Below, one piece after another: positions 1 to 11,399 of a stretch of 64,000 bases of DNA (positions are counted from its first letter, which is position 1; the number at the start of each line of letters is the position of its first letter). The stretch is from Lepidostoma basale (Eukaryota > Arthropoda > Insecta > Trichoptera > Lepidostomatidae), in contig JAHDVF020001574.1 in the NCBI GenBank assembly GCA_022606425.2, positions 1 to 64,000 on the forward strand, given 5' to 3'. Under the pieces are notes generated by a model. It was not told where the DNA came from. It ran no database searches and saw only the letters and a program-made list of their open reading frames with translations. The translations under genes and the position numbers were made by a program.

Positions 1-5
1 CAGTT

Positions 6-118
6 GTTTCTCGCCCGCTACTCCAGGGTGCATCTTATCATCCGTTGTCCCTGCTATATGACCGATTCCATTCCGATCTCTGATTAATTAATATTGTTTC
101 CTAGAAATAAAAAAAATA
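6..118 (+). repeat. Dispersed repeat, copy 1 of 2
   Basis: This block shares an ordered series of words (ACTCCAGGGT, ATCATCCGTTGT, GATTCCATT, ATCTCTGAT, CCTAGAAATAA) with 1029-1192, in the same orientation and with small insertions between them. It has no coding signal. The family is not recognised. Confidence 0.6.
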
Positions 119-489
119 ATATTGGAATTGGCATAAGGCGGACATCGAAGAGGCGCATATGGCAAATTTTCAACTTCCATACAATTAATGAATTCCAAGT
201 GTTCACTAAGCAGTATATTTAAAAAAAATACTCGAGGCTCTTGATCGAGCATTGCAAGAGTTGCGTGGAAATGTGTTAATATTATATGTAGGAGATTTTA
301 GAAACTTTACCTGAACGGCAAAAATAACTACCAAAAACTATGCTAATCAATGCAGTTATGATTGTGCTAAATAAATAACAAAAATTTTACAAAAGCATTC
401 ATTACAACCAGACTCCTTCATATAAATTGTCTATATTCTTATGTAACAAAATAAACCAATTAATTCAAAATTTAAACCTGTACATACCA

Positions 490-905
490 AAATATAAACA
501 TTGAACTTACGGAACTGATAATCGCCGTTTTCGTGAATAGCTCACCTCAAGGGCGCTTTGACAATGTTTTTAGTCATAAAAGGTGCATGTAACAACAGCG
601 AAATCACGATCGTAGAAACTTACTTTATTGGCTCTGATGTGAATTTCATGGACAACAAAATCAAGAGTTTTGTTTCTCTAAACATATGAATGTTTTGTGC
701 AAATGTGATATAATATTGTTTATTGATATACAGACAACCGTTGTTAACATTTTATGCGATATTTTGAAAAGGTGGGTTTTCAGGTGAGATTTAAAGTCTG
801 TCGGATTGTCAATGCATCTGAGGCGTGCAGGAAGTATATTTCAGGCGGACGACCTGCTACTGTACTGTGAAAGCCCGAGCAACACAAATTTCAGATATAT
901 TGGTG
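490..905 (-). mobile_element. CR1/L2-like LINE 3' end (RT C-terminus plus 3' UTR)
   Basis: Read on the minus strand, 905-770 is a degraded version of the AFAVAGPxAWNxLP motif that ends CR1/L2/Jockey-type reverse transcriptases. It matches the copy at 11880-12045. Below 770 comes the 3' UTR, which contains the word GCGCCCTTGAGGTGA at about 543-557; the same word recurs at about 32900 and 40342. Frameshifts make it a dead 5'-truncated copy. Confidence 0.65.
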
Positions 906-1028
906 GCACGTTTGGGAGTGTGCTTAATTATTGTCTATAAACTGTAAATTTAAAAACCTTACCTGAAATTAATAATGTAATTTTCATATATGAATGAAAA
1001 CTACTAAAAATAGCTTATGTGTAATGTG

Positions 1029-1192
1029 AAAATGAGCCGGTTCTCATTCGCCACTCCAGGGTACATCTAATTCACTGATCATCCGTTGTTTGACTGATCT
1101 AATTCCATTTTAACGAAGTTATTTTGCACGCTGCATTGGTAATTTTCGTCCCATCTCTGATCTGTTACTTTATTTTCCTAGAAATAAACGGA
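1029..1192 (+). repeat. Dispersed repeat, copy 2 of 2
   Basis: Second copy of the block at 6-118, with about 30 extra bases in the middle. No open frame or terminal repeat was found. Confidence 0.6.
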
Positions 1193-2350
1193 AAAAGTCA
1201 TAAGAATTGTGTCATTCATTCATATTGTAATTCATATTGTATATCATTAGAACTTTCTTACCGTTGCTGTGGTAATGTAACAATTTCCCTGACGAAAGTA
1301 TGCGTATAAAGAAAACGGCAAAATAGAATAAACTGAAAATATATTTATGAATTAGAAATATAAATATTATATTATACTTACGGAAGCAAGTTTCTTCATA
1401 TTCTTGTAGAGCTTCGACGTCCAATATTTTATATTTTCGCTATCATCCTTTGAAATAACCTGAAAGCAATTTAATTATCATTGAATATGTTTAATCCCAG
1501 AAATTTCATAACCTAAAATTACATAGATATGATACGTAAGTAAAACGATATTTAATTTCTTCTCTATTCGATATTATTTAGAAATATAACTTTGAAATAT
1601 GTAATGCGGAAATATTATATGTATTCATTTCAACGGCAAAATAGAATAACTTGAAGATATATATGAATTAGAAATATGAGTATACCTACAAAATATTACG
1701 ACGTAAATTACGTTTTGACAGGAGACCACGTGACCAATCGAACGGCTAGAATTCTAGAAAACGAATATCATTAAGTAATCACCGTCGAACGTAAGAGAAA
1801 CGAATAAGTTTCAGCCACACGAAAAAATAAAATTTCGTTCATAACCTCAAAATGACGCGTAATAATTATACTCGCCAAAATTAAGAAGTATAATTACCTG
1901 TCTGCATTAATGTACATTAAAATATGGCCAATAAAATAGACTGTACCAATTAAACAACCAATTATTTTAGTACGTAATAAGTAAAACGTATTAAGTATTA
2001 TACATCCCAAAGTAAAACGCAATATATTGGACTGTCAGAAAGCAAAACACATTGTTGCCACTACACAAAATTACATGGAGACTGAATTCTCTCCAGACCG
2101 TGTCAAACGAATATAGACTCAAAAGATTGATACTCAGGTGATACGAACATTAAGGTCTATATTCGTTTGCACTACGAAAATTTTCAATTAATTGATTAAT
2201 TTATAAAGTTAATTAGAGCTCGATTAATAACGAAAATATGCCTATGACGACCGCTAAATTCCACTTAGTCCATTCCCCAAGATACAGAAGGATCTGATGA
2301 GGAATCACCGAGAAAGAAGGAGACACACACAACCCAGATTGTGTTTTATT
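1193..2350. other. AT-rich stretch without a recognisable gene
   Basis: No coding signal. A segment beginning GGCAAAATAGAATAA occurs twice in the same orientation, at about 1317-1385 and 1633-1690, which is a local or dispersed duplication. Confidence 0.5.
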
Positions 2351-2353
2351 TAT

Positions 2354-2392
2354 ATGTAGATGTAGATGTAGATGTAGATGTAGATGTAGATT
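2354..2392 (+). repeat. Hexanucleotide microsatellite (GTAGAT)n
   Basis: Six near-perfect tandem GTAGAT units. Similar short tandem tails end LINE copies elsewhere in the window, but no LINE sequence is attached here. Confidence 0.9.
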
Positions 2393-2995
2393 CAATTCTC
2401 GTACTCTTTATTTGACAACTGGGTTTTGGCCTGTTTATATTATGATCAGTAAATTAATTATAGTGTTGATATATATTGGTTATCCATGGCCATGACGCCA
2501 TCTTGAAGTCTGCCAATGTTTCACGTCATTGGACAAACTTCACAGCAATTCTCCGCCTCGAACACACTCACAGCCGCCAACACGTTGCCCTACCCTTCGT
2601 TTGTAACATTATTATATTATTCTCGTGTATTTTTATCTTGGGAAAAAGGATACTACACAATCCTGCAGGCGGGTCAAGGATTTGACGTTCGTTGCGGATG
2701 TTGTGCCACGGGCAGAACAGGGACGCGCGAGCAGGTGTCAAAATGGTAAAAATGAATCTCCTTAAATTATATTATATCTCCATTTACAAAATCATTGTTG
2801 TGTAAAGTGGTGCATTTGAAACACCTTTCGTTATATTATTTACATGTGAAAAAAATGTGCAGTAGCCAAACTTGTCAGAATTCATTTAAATTTAGTCTTG
2901 GAAAGAGTAATGACAGCGATTTTTCTAAACAATACTAATGAACTCAGGAGAACGATGATATAAGTTACGAAGGTCTTATTCTTCTTCCTTATTGT
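2393..2995. other. No gene seen
   Basis: Moderately GC-richer patch at 2480-2740 with short overlapping open frames that match nothing I recognise. Confidence 0.4.
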
Positions 2996-3575
2996 AGACC
3001 TATGTGGTTTGTTCTCCAGAGTGTTGCTCATCCTGTGAGGTAGGTTCCCAGCTATCCTTCCATCTTTTAGGAGGTCTACCACGAGGACGAGTCCCATGAG
3101 GTTGATTATGCAATGCAATATAGGGGAGTCTGGTGGTGTCCATTCTTTGGACATGACCGTACCAGTCCCTTTTTCGCTGTCTGCTCCATCTTATAATATC
3201 CTCAACCTCACATATCTATCTTATTCTGGTGTTCCTCACGCGATCCCTCAGTGTCTTGCCTGCTATCGTCCTCAGTGTCTTCAATTTGGAAGTCCTCAAA
3301 ACTTGTTTGGTCCTTACTGTGTCTACCCTTGCTTCAAGGCCATATGTTATAATTGGTCTTACGCATGCTTTATAGATTCTCATCTTACTCGTAATGGCCA
3401 TGTCTTTGTTTTTCCATATTGTGGATTTGAGAGCCCTAGAGATTTCAGCTGCCTTGTTTACTTGGGCTTGTATTTCTTCCCGCAGATCAGCTCCCCCCAC
3501 CAGGTCTATGCCTAGACACTTGAAGGTCCTGACCTGTTCTATGGATTGATTTTCTATCACCAGGTTACATGTTTT
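2996..3575 (-). mobile_element. LINE-C fragment, C-terminal RT region, frameshifted
   Basis: On the minus strand the first part reads with few breaks through the post-RT region (LGIDLVGGADLREEI, ITYGLEARVDTVRTKQ, TLRTIAGKTLRDRVRN). It then changes frame near 3220 into EDIIRW, YGHVQRM and GRPPKRWKDSW. The order matches the copies at 22285-22759 and 30107-30417. A LINE-type 3' end inactivated by frameshift. Confidence 0.8.
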
Positions 3576-3579
3576 GGAA

Positions 3580-4365
3580 AAGGTCATACATTTCGTTAGG
3601 TAGATACAAAGGTAGTTTTGAAAATCTGGATAGGAAAATATACGATAATACTTTTGTTTTTGTTTTAAATAAGTATAAATCATAACCAGTGTGTGCGTGT
3701 CAAACAAGCTCGAAGTTGTTTTAACAAATGAACGAAATATGAAATTTATTAGCCGTCTTAAAAACTACTTACTTTATCATTTCAGTTCTCTTGACAAATT
3801 GCTTTCGATTAAGGATTAAACATCCAAATTGTTTTTATGAATAGACATTTTCCACGAAGGCATAGTTTCTAGACGAGATTGGTTGTTGACGAAAGACATT
3901 AACATGCATTCCAACATACATACCAATATAATAAAAATAATTTATTTACTAATTTGTTTCATTTTATAGAAATTTTTTTGGTAGAAGTTAATTTTGAATT
4001 ATGATTTTTTAAAAACATATTTCTGTAGCTCACTGCCATCTTCTGGTATCTACATCGATGTTTTCTAGGTTTATATCATGTATACCATATATTGTGCAGA
4101 TACCATTGTGATATTTTTTTTTAACAATTCAGGAGGTAATTGAATAGTGCTCAGAAATAAAATAATAAAAAGGTTTTATTATGGACATCTTATTTATATT
4201 ATTATCAATAGTTTACAAACTCTCAAAATAATAACTAAGGTATGTATTTTTTGAGATATCAAAGTCATGAGTGTTTTAAAGGCGGAAAATTATAATGTAC
4301 TAAATATGCCTAGCAGTTCTGATAATATAGCTAATTTATTAATTTTAACTATTATTATATATATT
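3580..4365. other. AT-rich stretch, nothing recognised
   Basis: No coding signal, inverted repeat or tRNA-like head was found. Confidence 0.4.
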
Positions 4366-4369
4366 TGTC

Positions 4370-4562
4370 GAAGGACCGACAGCCGATGGGGAAGACGGTT
4401 TCTGGACTGGAGACTGCACGCAGGATTTCGTTGGACGTCCCCCCTGCTCGCTGGACTGACGATGCTGGAACTGGATGGACGAGTGGATGGCAGTGGCGTG
4501 CTTTGGGATATGCCTACGTTCAGCAGTGGACGACATACGGCTGGCAAGTAAGTAATAAAGTA
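4370..4562 (+). mobile_element. LINE-D 3' end
   Basis: Shifting among frames, this reads RWGRRFLDW, then RRISLDVPPARWTDDAG, then QWRALGYAYVQQW. That is the standard C-terminus of insect RTE-like endonuclease-reverse transcriptases (GRPPARWTDD, then AYVQQW). A second copy of the same subfamily is at 39525-39662. Frame breaks make it non-functional. Confidence 0.75.
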
Positions 4563-4782
4563 ACTTAACGCGTGTAGAGATGGTGACTAAATAACATTTT
4601 AAAAATATAACATATCGCACTAGTATTTTAATAGTGACACCGGTCAAAAGCCTGTATTTTTACTTGTCTCATTTCAGAAATACTAATATACGAGTAATAT
4701 ATTAAAACATTTATTTCTTCTAGTACCTATTTTAATATATGTGATGTAAAGTATGAAATAATAATCTACGTCATCGTCGTGT

Positions 4783-5012
4783 CAAGGTTACATAGTCAGA
4801 TAAAGAAGGCTCAGAATTCTGCAAGTTGTACCGCACTGCCGGACGTTCAAACCAGTTCCCTCTCTGTGCATCTTACTGGGCAGCAAGGGTTGGGGCGTTA
4901 TGTGCAGAATGGCCTGCTCCATGGCACAGATGCAGAGCGTAGTTCCGCCCTTAAGGACACCCCATTTCATCATGTTGTCCTTGGATCTTCCGACGTGTGT
5001 TCGTAGTCGGTT
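4783..5012 (-). mobile_element. Jockey/R1/I-type LINE C-terminal fragment
   Basis: The minus strand reads TLNRLRTHVGRSKDNMMKWG and then a spaced C-x-C and EQAILHI. This resembles the region after RNase H or RT in I/R1/Jockey-type LINEs (RTGxGR, KWG, CxCG, E-x-HxxxxC). It is a short remnant with no open frame beyond the fragment. Confidence 0.55.
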
Positions 5013-5615
5013 GAGGGTTCTCCATTTTTTTATATTTGGAAATCGTGTTCTATCAACGATAAATAACTAACTTCACATGGCCGTACAAATATTGAAGAGT
5101 TTTTTTTCCTTAATGATGTTATTCTAAGTTTCGCAACTCTGCGCTTTTTCTTTCCATCAGCCCCTAAACGTAGTTTAACCAGATCAGGCAGAACATTATC
5201 CTTAAGGCGCTATTTAGATCTTACTCTGGCTGATCCTGACATGTACAGGGTCTTGATTGCTCTGGTATCTCCAGCTCGGCATATGTAACCAATCCTTGCT
5301 CGGCGACCGGCTCTCTCGGTTGGACTGCTCGGTCATTTTGAGGATCTCTTGATTACTCCTGTGCTTACAAGTTCCCTCTGATACATCAGTTCTGTATCCC
5401 AGGATCAATGTCCAATAAAATGGCATTTTTAGTACCAAATCATGTTTTCGTATGCTCTACATATACGAGTACCAAACATCAAAATAATAGTCATAATTAC
5501 AACAATTTGTTATGCTATGTGCTTCAGAAACGTGAATACTATTGATTTAAAGTAACAATAACCAGTTAATATGTATAGAGTATTGGGGTATTAAATTTAC
5601 TTCTTCTTTTTGAAT
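5013..5615. other. No gene assigned
   Basis: A GC-richer patch at 5210-5440 may be an old repeat, but I could not match it to any family. Confidence 0.35.
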
Positions 5616-5617
5616 AA

Positions 5618-5702
5618 ATATAATTATACTTTGTATTACAACACTTTTCATTTTCATTGAACTCAGACATGTTTCGGTTACAAGTAACCATTATCAATGT
5701 AT
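5618..5702 (-). repeat. Single fold-back arm with degenerate hammerhead core
   Basis: On the minus strand stem II (GGTTAC paired with GTAACC) is intact, followed by GAAACATGTC, but the first catalytic box has decayed to TTGATAA. The outer sequence (ATTACAACACTT) is shared with 48283-48445 and 58445-58535. Confidence 0.55.
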
Positions 5703-5772
5703 ACAATTTTAACAATCAAATAAACCAGAGCGGTTACTTATATACTAAATGGAGATCGAGTTATGTGTAAAA

Positions 5773-5884
5773 GTGGAAGGGGTATAATTAGGAATGAAGA
5801 GAGGGGAGATGTAACGGGAACATATCGAGTGGAAGGGGTATAATTAGGATTGAGGAGAGGGGAGATGTAACGGGAACATATCGA
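5773..5884 (+). repeat. Tandem duplication, two 56-bp units
   Basis: Units at 5773-5828 and 5829-5884 differ at only two or three positions. A single diverged inverted copy lies at about 57300-57390, so the unit belongs to a dispersed repeat that was locally duplicated. Confidence 0.85.
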
Positions 5885-6716
5885 GCATGGGAATTGAATT
5901 TAAATTGAATTGGTTATTTATTATATTTTCATTATTTTTTATGGCTTTTTAAATTTCTAAAATTTCTAAATTGTTAAAAGTAAGGTTTTTATTTTTTACA
6001 CAATGATGAGGTGTTGTAATTCATATTTTTCTCGCCTAATCACATAATTTAATAATGTCTAACAATTCCCTACCAGATCTGGCTCTCTGGAGGACATTTA
6101 TGTTGATGGTCATATCGGTCCAAGGAATGCGCAACATTTTGCGATGCAGTCACATTTCAAATGCCTCCAGCTGGTTCATGATGCCATCTTCAACTTCTTC
6201 ATGGTTCAACATCGTATTAAAGTATAGACCAGACGTAGCTTTTGACTATTGACAAATGACTTAAATTAGTCTAATAAGTACTGTAAGCAGATCGATGTTG
6301 TAATGGCTGTCTGCCACTGCATGATTTGATTTGATAATGACTGAAGGAGGCGGTTTCTACAGACAGTTTAGACCTTTCCCGGTTTGTCTCGCGGTAAATA
6401 ATAATGGAAAGGATAATAATAAAGGAATGGGGGAGGAAGCGGTATCCTATTGACTCTTCGAGCGGTGCATGGCCATCACCGTGGTGATGGCCATGCTACG
6501 CTGGAGGATTGATCTGATCCCAAGTACCTACATATCCACACCTCCTCGACTTTGGTCTCCCCTGGAACTATGTGAAATGTTAGAGATCGAGTGTGAATAA
6601 CCTCGGTGGATAATATTGATGCATAAGCTAACGTGGAAGGACACCCCGCCAACCCGTCTGGCAAGCGTGGCGTTGTAATGCCAACCACCCCCTGTATGAC
6701 ATGTCATACATGGAGA
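5885..6716. other. No recognised gene
   Basis: A short GC-rich segment at 6470-6680 has open frames on both strands but no identifiable domain. Confidence 0.35.
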
Positions 6717-6768
6717 AGTATGGGGGAGGCCTATGTCCAGCAGTGGACGACAACGGCTGTTAAATAAT
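6717..6768 (+). mobile_element. LINE-D terminal fragment
   Basis: Reads YGGGLCPAVDDNGC in one frame and GEAYVQQWTTTAVK in another, the extreme C-terminus of LINE-D, followed by an (ATA/GAA)-rich tail. Confidence 0.6.
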
Positions 6769-6769
6769 A

Positions 6770-7270
6770 ATAAGAAGAAGATAATAATGGTGCAACTGTT
6801 TTTTTATGATTTAAGAAAGAAAGTACATATTTCTTGTGATATTTTTGGCATAGCCCCGTTCCATCTTATTGCGATTCCAGACAAGTTCCGTGAATATACG
6901 CACCTTGAATACTAATGTTCCTGAGGCGGCCGTGATCCTGGTTGATACAATGAACAGTAAACCGCGTATAATTGATATGTTGTATTGTGGACTCGCGCAT
7001 TGGGTTCGACAATAACACGTCCATATTGTTCTCCCGGCGCAGGATTAAAGCGAAATTTATTATTTGGGGATTCGGAGAACTGACAATAGCTTCACGTAGC
7101 ACCATCATGGTCGATTTCGCACTGAATACAAGAACATCTTTCATAAAATTGACACAATTTTTCAAATTTTATTTCGTACCGTAAAAATGTGATTAAAAAT
7201 AATAACGTATGTAACATTTTTTTCAAAAATGTATGAAATAATGACGACATCGTTTGTAGTGTGGTAATGT
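6770..7270. other. No recognised gene
   Basis: 6900-7170 is open on both strands, but neither translation shows a domain I recognise. Confidence 0.35.
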
Positions 7271-7277
7271 ATTATAG

Positions 7278-7528
7278 TCAGTGGCGGTACTCCCATAGAA
7301 GCCCAGAAGCCCGGCTTGCGTAAGAAAATTTTAATCAAAACCTCTTCTGGCTTACGGAGGTTCAGCTCTTGTGGCTATTCCTCTTACGTCTGATGGGAAC
7401 ATTGTTGGAAGGTGATTTAATGGGTTGTTGGTTTATGTGGGGGCATGATTACTTAAATTTGGGGGTTTGGATTCAAAATTTCTTACGCAAGCCGGGCCTC
7501 TGGGCTTCTATGGGAGTACCGCCACTGA
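7278..7528. mobile_element. 251-bp MITE with ~55-bp terminal inverted repeats
   Basis: Both ends begin TCAGTGGCGGTACTCCCATA and remain complementary for about 55 bp with few mismatches. The element is flanked by TATAG at 7273-7277 and 7529-7533, a candidate 5-bp target duplication. There is no transposase. The middle (7342-7450) is a fragment of another repeat of this window (see 63515-63723), so the element appears to have captured foreign DNA. The superfamily is not assigned. Confidence 0.85.
7342..7450 (+). repeat. Fragment of the TTGGAC-tailed repeat inside the MITE
   Basis: Contains GAGGTTCAGCTCTTGTGGCT and ACATTGTTGGAAGGTGAT, which recur at 29937, 35918, 46535, 52206 and 63515. Confidence 0.65.
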
Positions 7529-7544
7529 TATAGTATCCTTTGAT

Positions 7545-8330
7545 TTTTGAAAATAGTTAATGGAAACAAGAATTTATCAATGAAAGCGAAAATGGCCGTT
7601 CACAATGGAGTTATGGTCGCAACCCTTATGTATGGAAGCGAAGCATGGAACTGGCAGAAGAAAGATGAGAGCAGAATAAGTGCGGTAGAGATGAGGTCCC
7701 AAAGACGTATGTGTGATAGAACGATGTACGACAAATCTCAAATGCTGATATTAGAAAGGAATGTAGAGCGAAAGAAGGTATTCGGGTGTAAAGTAATTGG
7801 GTAAGTAAGTGAAAGTAATCGGGTGGTGGTCTAGGGGATAGAACGCTTGGCTCCTGATCCAGGGGACGTGGGTTCAAGTCTGGACGCGACCAGATTCCTT
7901 CTTCATAATAATGAGCTATTTTCTGCTCACATTGAAGATTGTAAAAATAAATTCTAATATCATTGATTTAAATCCTTGGTATTATTTAAAAAAAAAAAAA
8001 AAATTATGAACAAAATTATGAACGGGTCGCTGCGTTGGTTCGGACATATGAAGCGCATGGGTGAAGAAAGAATGGTTAAAAAAGTATACGTTAAAGCTGT
8101 AAATGGAGTACGGAGTCGAGGTAGACCGAGGAACACATGGCATGACCAAATTAATCAAATTTTAAAGGTTGGTCATGTCAGAAGCCGGAAGAATCGACGT
8201 GCGTGTATGTCTTGTGTATGAATGTGGAGGAATCTAGAGAGGTGTGCCAGGATAGAGTAGTGTGGTGGTCCATTCTCTTTGCTTACCCCTGCGGGGAAAC
8301 GGCGTGATGGTTTGTTGTTGTTGTTTGATT
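7545..8330 (+). mobile_element. LINE-A copy split by a SINE
   Basis: 7545-7780 reads the post-RT region (MKAKMAVHNGVMVATLMYGS, AVEMRSQRRMC). 8006-8330 resumes at LRWFGHMKRM and runs through RSRGRPRNTWHDQINQILK. The copy ends at TGATGG followed by TTGTTGTTG. The interruption is SINE-2 (7816-8003). Comparison with 57408-58432 shows the two halves are colinear, with only a few codons lost at the junction. Confidence 0.9.
7816..8003 (+). mobile_element. SINE-2, best copy, tRNA-like head
   Basis: A-box-like TGGTCTAGGGG at 7827-7837 and B-box GGTTCAAGTCT at 7871-7881 stand at the spacing of an internal RNA polymerase III promoter. A non-tRNA body and a 16-A tail (7988-8003) follow. Other copies are at 23027-23162, 55945-56017 and 63076-63249. 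It is inserted in LINE-A. An internal Pol III promoter is expected from the SINE class; transcription itself is inferred. Confidence 0.88.
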
Positions 8331-8504
8331 TTTGATGATGAAAACGTTCCAGAAATTCACGAAATATGGTATTTTATTTTTAGTTTTCGTATAGTCATGT
8401 AATTCTTATTAAAGATAAAAATTGTAAGTTTGCTTTTGCATCTTTCAATACTTACTTACTTTCTGCACTTCAAAGCGTCCACAACCAGTGACGGTGGAGC
8501 GAAG

Positions 8505-8930
8505 GATCATTGAAAGAGTTGATGCGTATCTATTTCTGAAACATATGATCAAGCTTGGCGGAGACAACGTAGTAGTAGGTGGGGTCTTGCATGGGCTGCT
8601 TTAGGTAAACTGTCCTATATCCTTAAGTCCGAAAAAATCACGAACCGCCTGAAGAAAAATATACTTGACATGTGCATCCTCCCAGTACTGACATACAGGC
8701 TGGAAACAGTTACGTTCACAAGAAGAACAATGCAAAAAATCCTAGTGACCCAGCGGGAAATGGAGAGTGGACTGGAGTGGCGACCGAGAACCGGCCATAG
8801 AAATCCTGGCAGACCACAAGCCAGATGGTCTGATGACATCAAGAGAGTGGCAGGAGGTCAATGGTACAGAGCGGCGACAGATAGAGAGTTTTGGAAATCA
8901 GGAAGGGAGACCTATGTTCAGCACTAGACG
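8505..8930 (+). mobile_element. LINE-D copy with internal deletion
   Basis: Reads MCILPVLTYRLETVTFTRR, then ESGLEWRPRTGHRNPGRPQA, then RWSDDIKRVAGGQW and ETYVQH. The segment between the two halves (the SLRDRIRN...WQWAGH region seen at 54524-55030) is missing. Upstream, 8505-8660 has stops and frameshifts. Confidence 0.8.
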
Positions 8931-8934
8931 ATGA

Positions 8935-9378
8935 TTAATGAATGATGAATCTTTCTATATGCAGAGAGTGGGGTGTAAGCGTAATGATGAATATAAATAC
9001 TGATATGCAGAAGTGAATAATTTTTATTAAATGACATACATTATTTGCATTTCGACAGTAATAATTTAATAGCATAAATCTTCAAATAGTAATAAAAAAT
9101 GTCCTTAAAAATTCAATAATACAACACAACAGAAAAAAGGAAATACTTTATTAGTAAATGTTAAAGCCCATTATTGTATAACCCTAGTGCTAGTTTTGTA
9201 AAGGGGAAAGGTACATAATTTGTAAGGAATAATTTATTCATGTATACATAAAATATGTATTCATTATGTATACATATGTAATACTTATCATGTGCTTTGA
9301 CATGGTGTAGGGAAATGCGAAAAAGATTTATAAAAGATTATTATAATTGAACAAAAAAAAATGCATTTTGAATGTATG
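8935..9378. other. AT-rich, no gene
   Basis: Nothing recognisable except that 9360-9385 resembles the left end of the repeat at 41606. Confidence 0.4.
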
Positions 9379-9385
9379 CAAATAC

Positions 9386-10204
9386 TAACTAACTAACCAT
9401 CACGCCATTTCTCCGGAGGGGTAGGCAGAGAGGATAAATCGCCACACTGGCCTGTCCTGGCATACCTCTCGGGCTTCCTCTACATTCATACATCGTACCA
9501 TGCACGCACGTCGATTGTTCCGACTTCGAATGTGGCCGTCTTTAAGCAATTGATTAATTTGGTCATGCCATGTTTTCCTCGGTCGTCCTCGGCTTCTTTT
9601 CCCACTCACGCTGCTTGTGTACAACTTTTTAACCATTCTACTCTCATCCATTCGTTCCATATGTCCGAACCATCTCAGGGATCCTTTTTAATTTTATTCA
9701 TGATGCAGTCATCTGCCTTACATTTCTTTCTTATTTCATCGTTCGGTATTCTATCATACAACGTTTTCCCGCACATTCTTCTTAGTGATCTCATTTCTAC
9801 GGCGTTTAACCTGCTTTCATCCTTCTTTTGCCAGCTCCATGCTTCACTTCCATACATGAGGGTTGGCACTAGAACTCCATTGTGTACTGCCATCTTTGCT
9901 TCTGTGGATATATTTCTATTTGCAGTAATGACTTTGAGTGCGCCATTTATTTTATTCCCAGCACCAACCCTCCTTTCGATGTCTTTCTCAATTTTTCCGT
10001 CTCTTGTAAACATGCTTCCCAGATACGTAAATTCAGTAACTTGCTCCAATTTCTCGCCCATCGCACTTATATCACAAATCGTCATACATTCTCGAAAACC
10101 ATCACTTTAGATTTAGACACATTCATCACAAAGTCACTCTTTTTGCATGCCTCATACATCCTTGACACTAAGACTTGCAAATTTTCTTTACTGTCAGCGA
10201 TTAA
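9386..10204 (-). mobile_element. LINE-A copy with target-site duplication
   Basis: The minus strand reads from the end of the RT domain (FTYLGSMFTRDGKIEKDIER, RVGAGNKINGALK) to the 3' tail, with a frame break between 9660 and 9680. The tail is TTAG repeats. CAAATAC occurs at 9379-9385 and again at 10205-10211, a 7-bp target duplication. The flanks join to match the uninterrupted repeat at 41606-41640, which acts as an empty site. Confidence 0.9.
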
Positions 10205-10260
10205 CAAATACTTGTAGACGAATACTGGATTTTACCGATTGGGGGTTATCATTTTAAGGA

Positions 10261-10554
10261 TTAATTGTATCTCAATAGAGACGAAGATGCAAATTGGAAA
10301 CAGAATATGGTGGTCTATGATTGAACTAAAAAATGTGAAGTGTTCCCCAACATTGTAGTTTATATAGGTACATCTTCCAAAAAATTCTCAGACGTGGTGG
10401 TCGTAAGAAGGTCGGAATGGGGAATGTTGTATTACATAAAGCGTGCGCTTAACCCAACCAATGACAGGTCATAAGTCCTGTAAAAAACGCCTCGACCACC
10501 ATATTCTGTTTAAAAAAAAAAAATAGGTCTTCGTCTCTATTGAGATACAATTAA
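10261..10554. repeat. Inverted-repeat element, ~294 bp
   Basis: Starts TTAATTGTATCTCAATAGAG and ends with its complement. The arms (10261-10315 and 10491-10554) also share CAGAATATGGTGGTC. Half of a second copy is at 41606-41811. No transposase is present. TTAA at both ends could be a target duplication, but the shared sequence extends further left, so the true boundary is uncertain. Confidence 0.75.
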
Positions 10555-10559
10555 ATAAA

Positions 10560-11399
10560 ATATCATTTCTTCAGAATTAAAAAATCATAATATTTAACAT
10601 AAGAACATGTTCTTGATTAAGTTAATATTTAAGATTCTTGGATTAAAACAATTGAATTTGGTTGAATTGTATATGTAAAGATTATACAGAAGTTCTGGTA
10701 GGGTCAGGTCTTCAGAGAACGTGTCTTTAACGAGCAGGTAACGTCATTGTTTGTATGCAAAATGACCACCAAATAATGAGCGGCATGGGGTATTCTCGGA
10801 ATTGGCTCCTGGAATCCGGTGGCATTGTGCAATTGGACCAGAAGGAGATAGCCCGATCTAACCGCAGCAGTCAACATTCGATTGTGTTCCTCGTCCTATT
10901 ATTTCTTAATCTTCGTCTGAGGTGGTGGTAGTCTCATTGTCTCGCAAGATCCTGTTAGCGTTTTTCTGTAAAACGTTATTTGAAAGCATGTTCCCAGCTG
11001 AATACTGATGCGTCCTGTACACGTGACCGCCAGGTCGACTGACAATCAGCTGTGCAGTTTGTTAATTATAGTTTTTACAGTTTAATCACTGCGTTGGCAG
11101 CATCACTGCTCGTGAAGCTGGATTTTAATAGGTTTTGTATTGAATAATCGTTTTGCGATTCTAGAATCAGATGAGATCATGGACTCATTAAAAACAATAG
11201 ATTGTGGCTGGTGGTAGTAAGCTTTGTTTACAATTATAGATACAATCAATTATCATTCTATATATATTGAATCATATATAAATCAAGATATAAGTTTTCC
11301 GGTGTATCGGGTCTCATATTTATTTTTTATGTTTTTCAATGTGATGACACGATATTGCGTACTAGCACCGATTATAATTGTTGTTAATGATACAGCAAA
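10560..11399. other. No recognised gene
   Basis: 10780-11060 is GC-richer than its surroundings and may be an old repeat, but no frame carries a known motif. Confidence 0.35.

Noticed and set aside
7816..7890. A tRNA gene within LINE-A
   Set aside because: Same argument: a tRNA-like head with a SINE body and poly(A) tail, repeated elsewhere.
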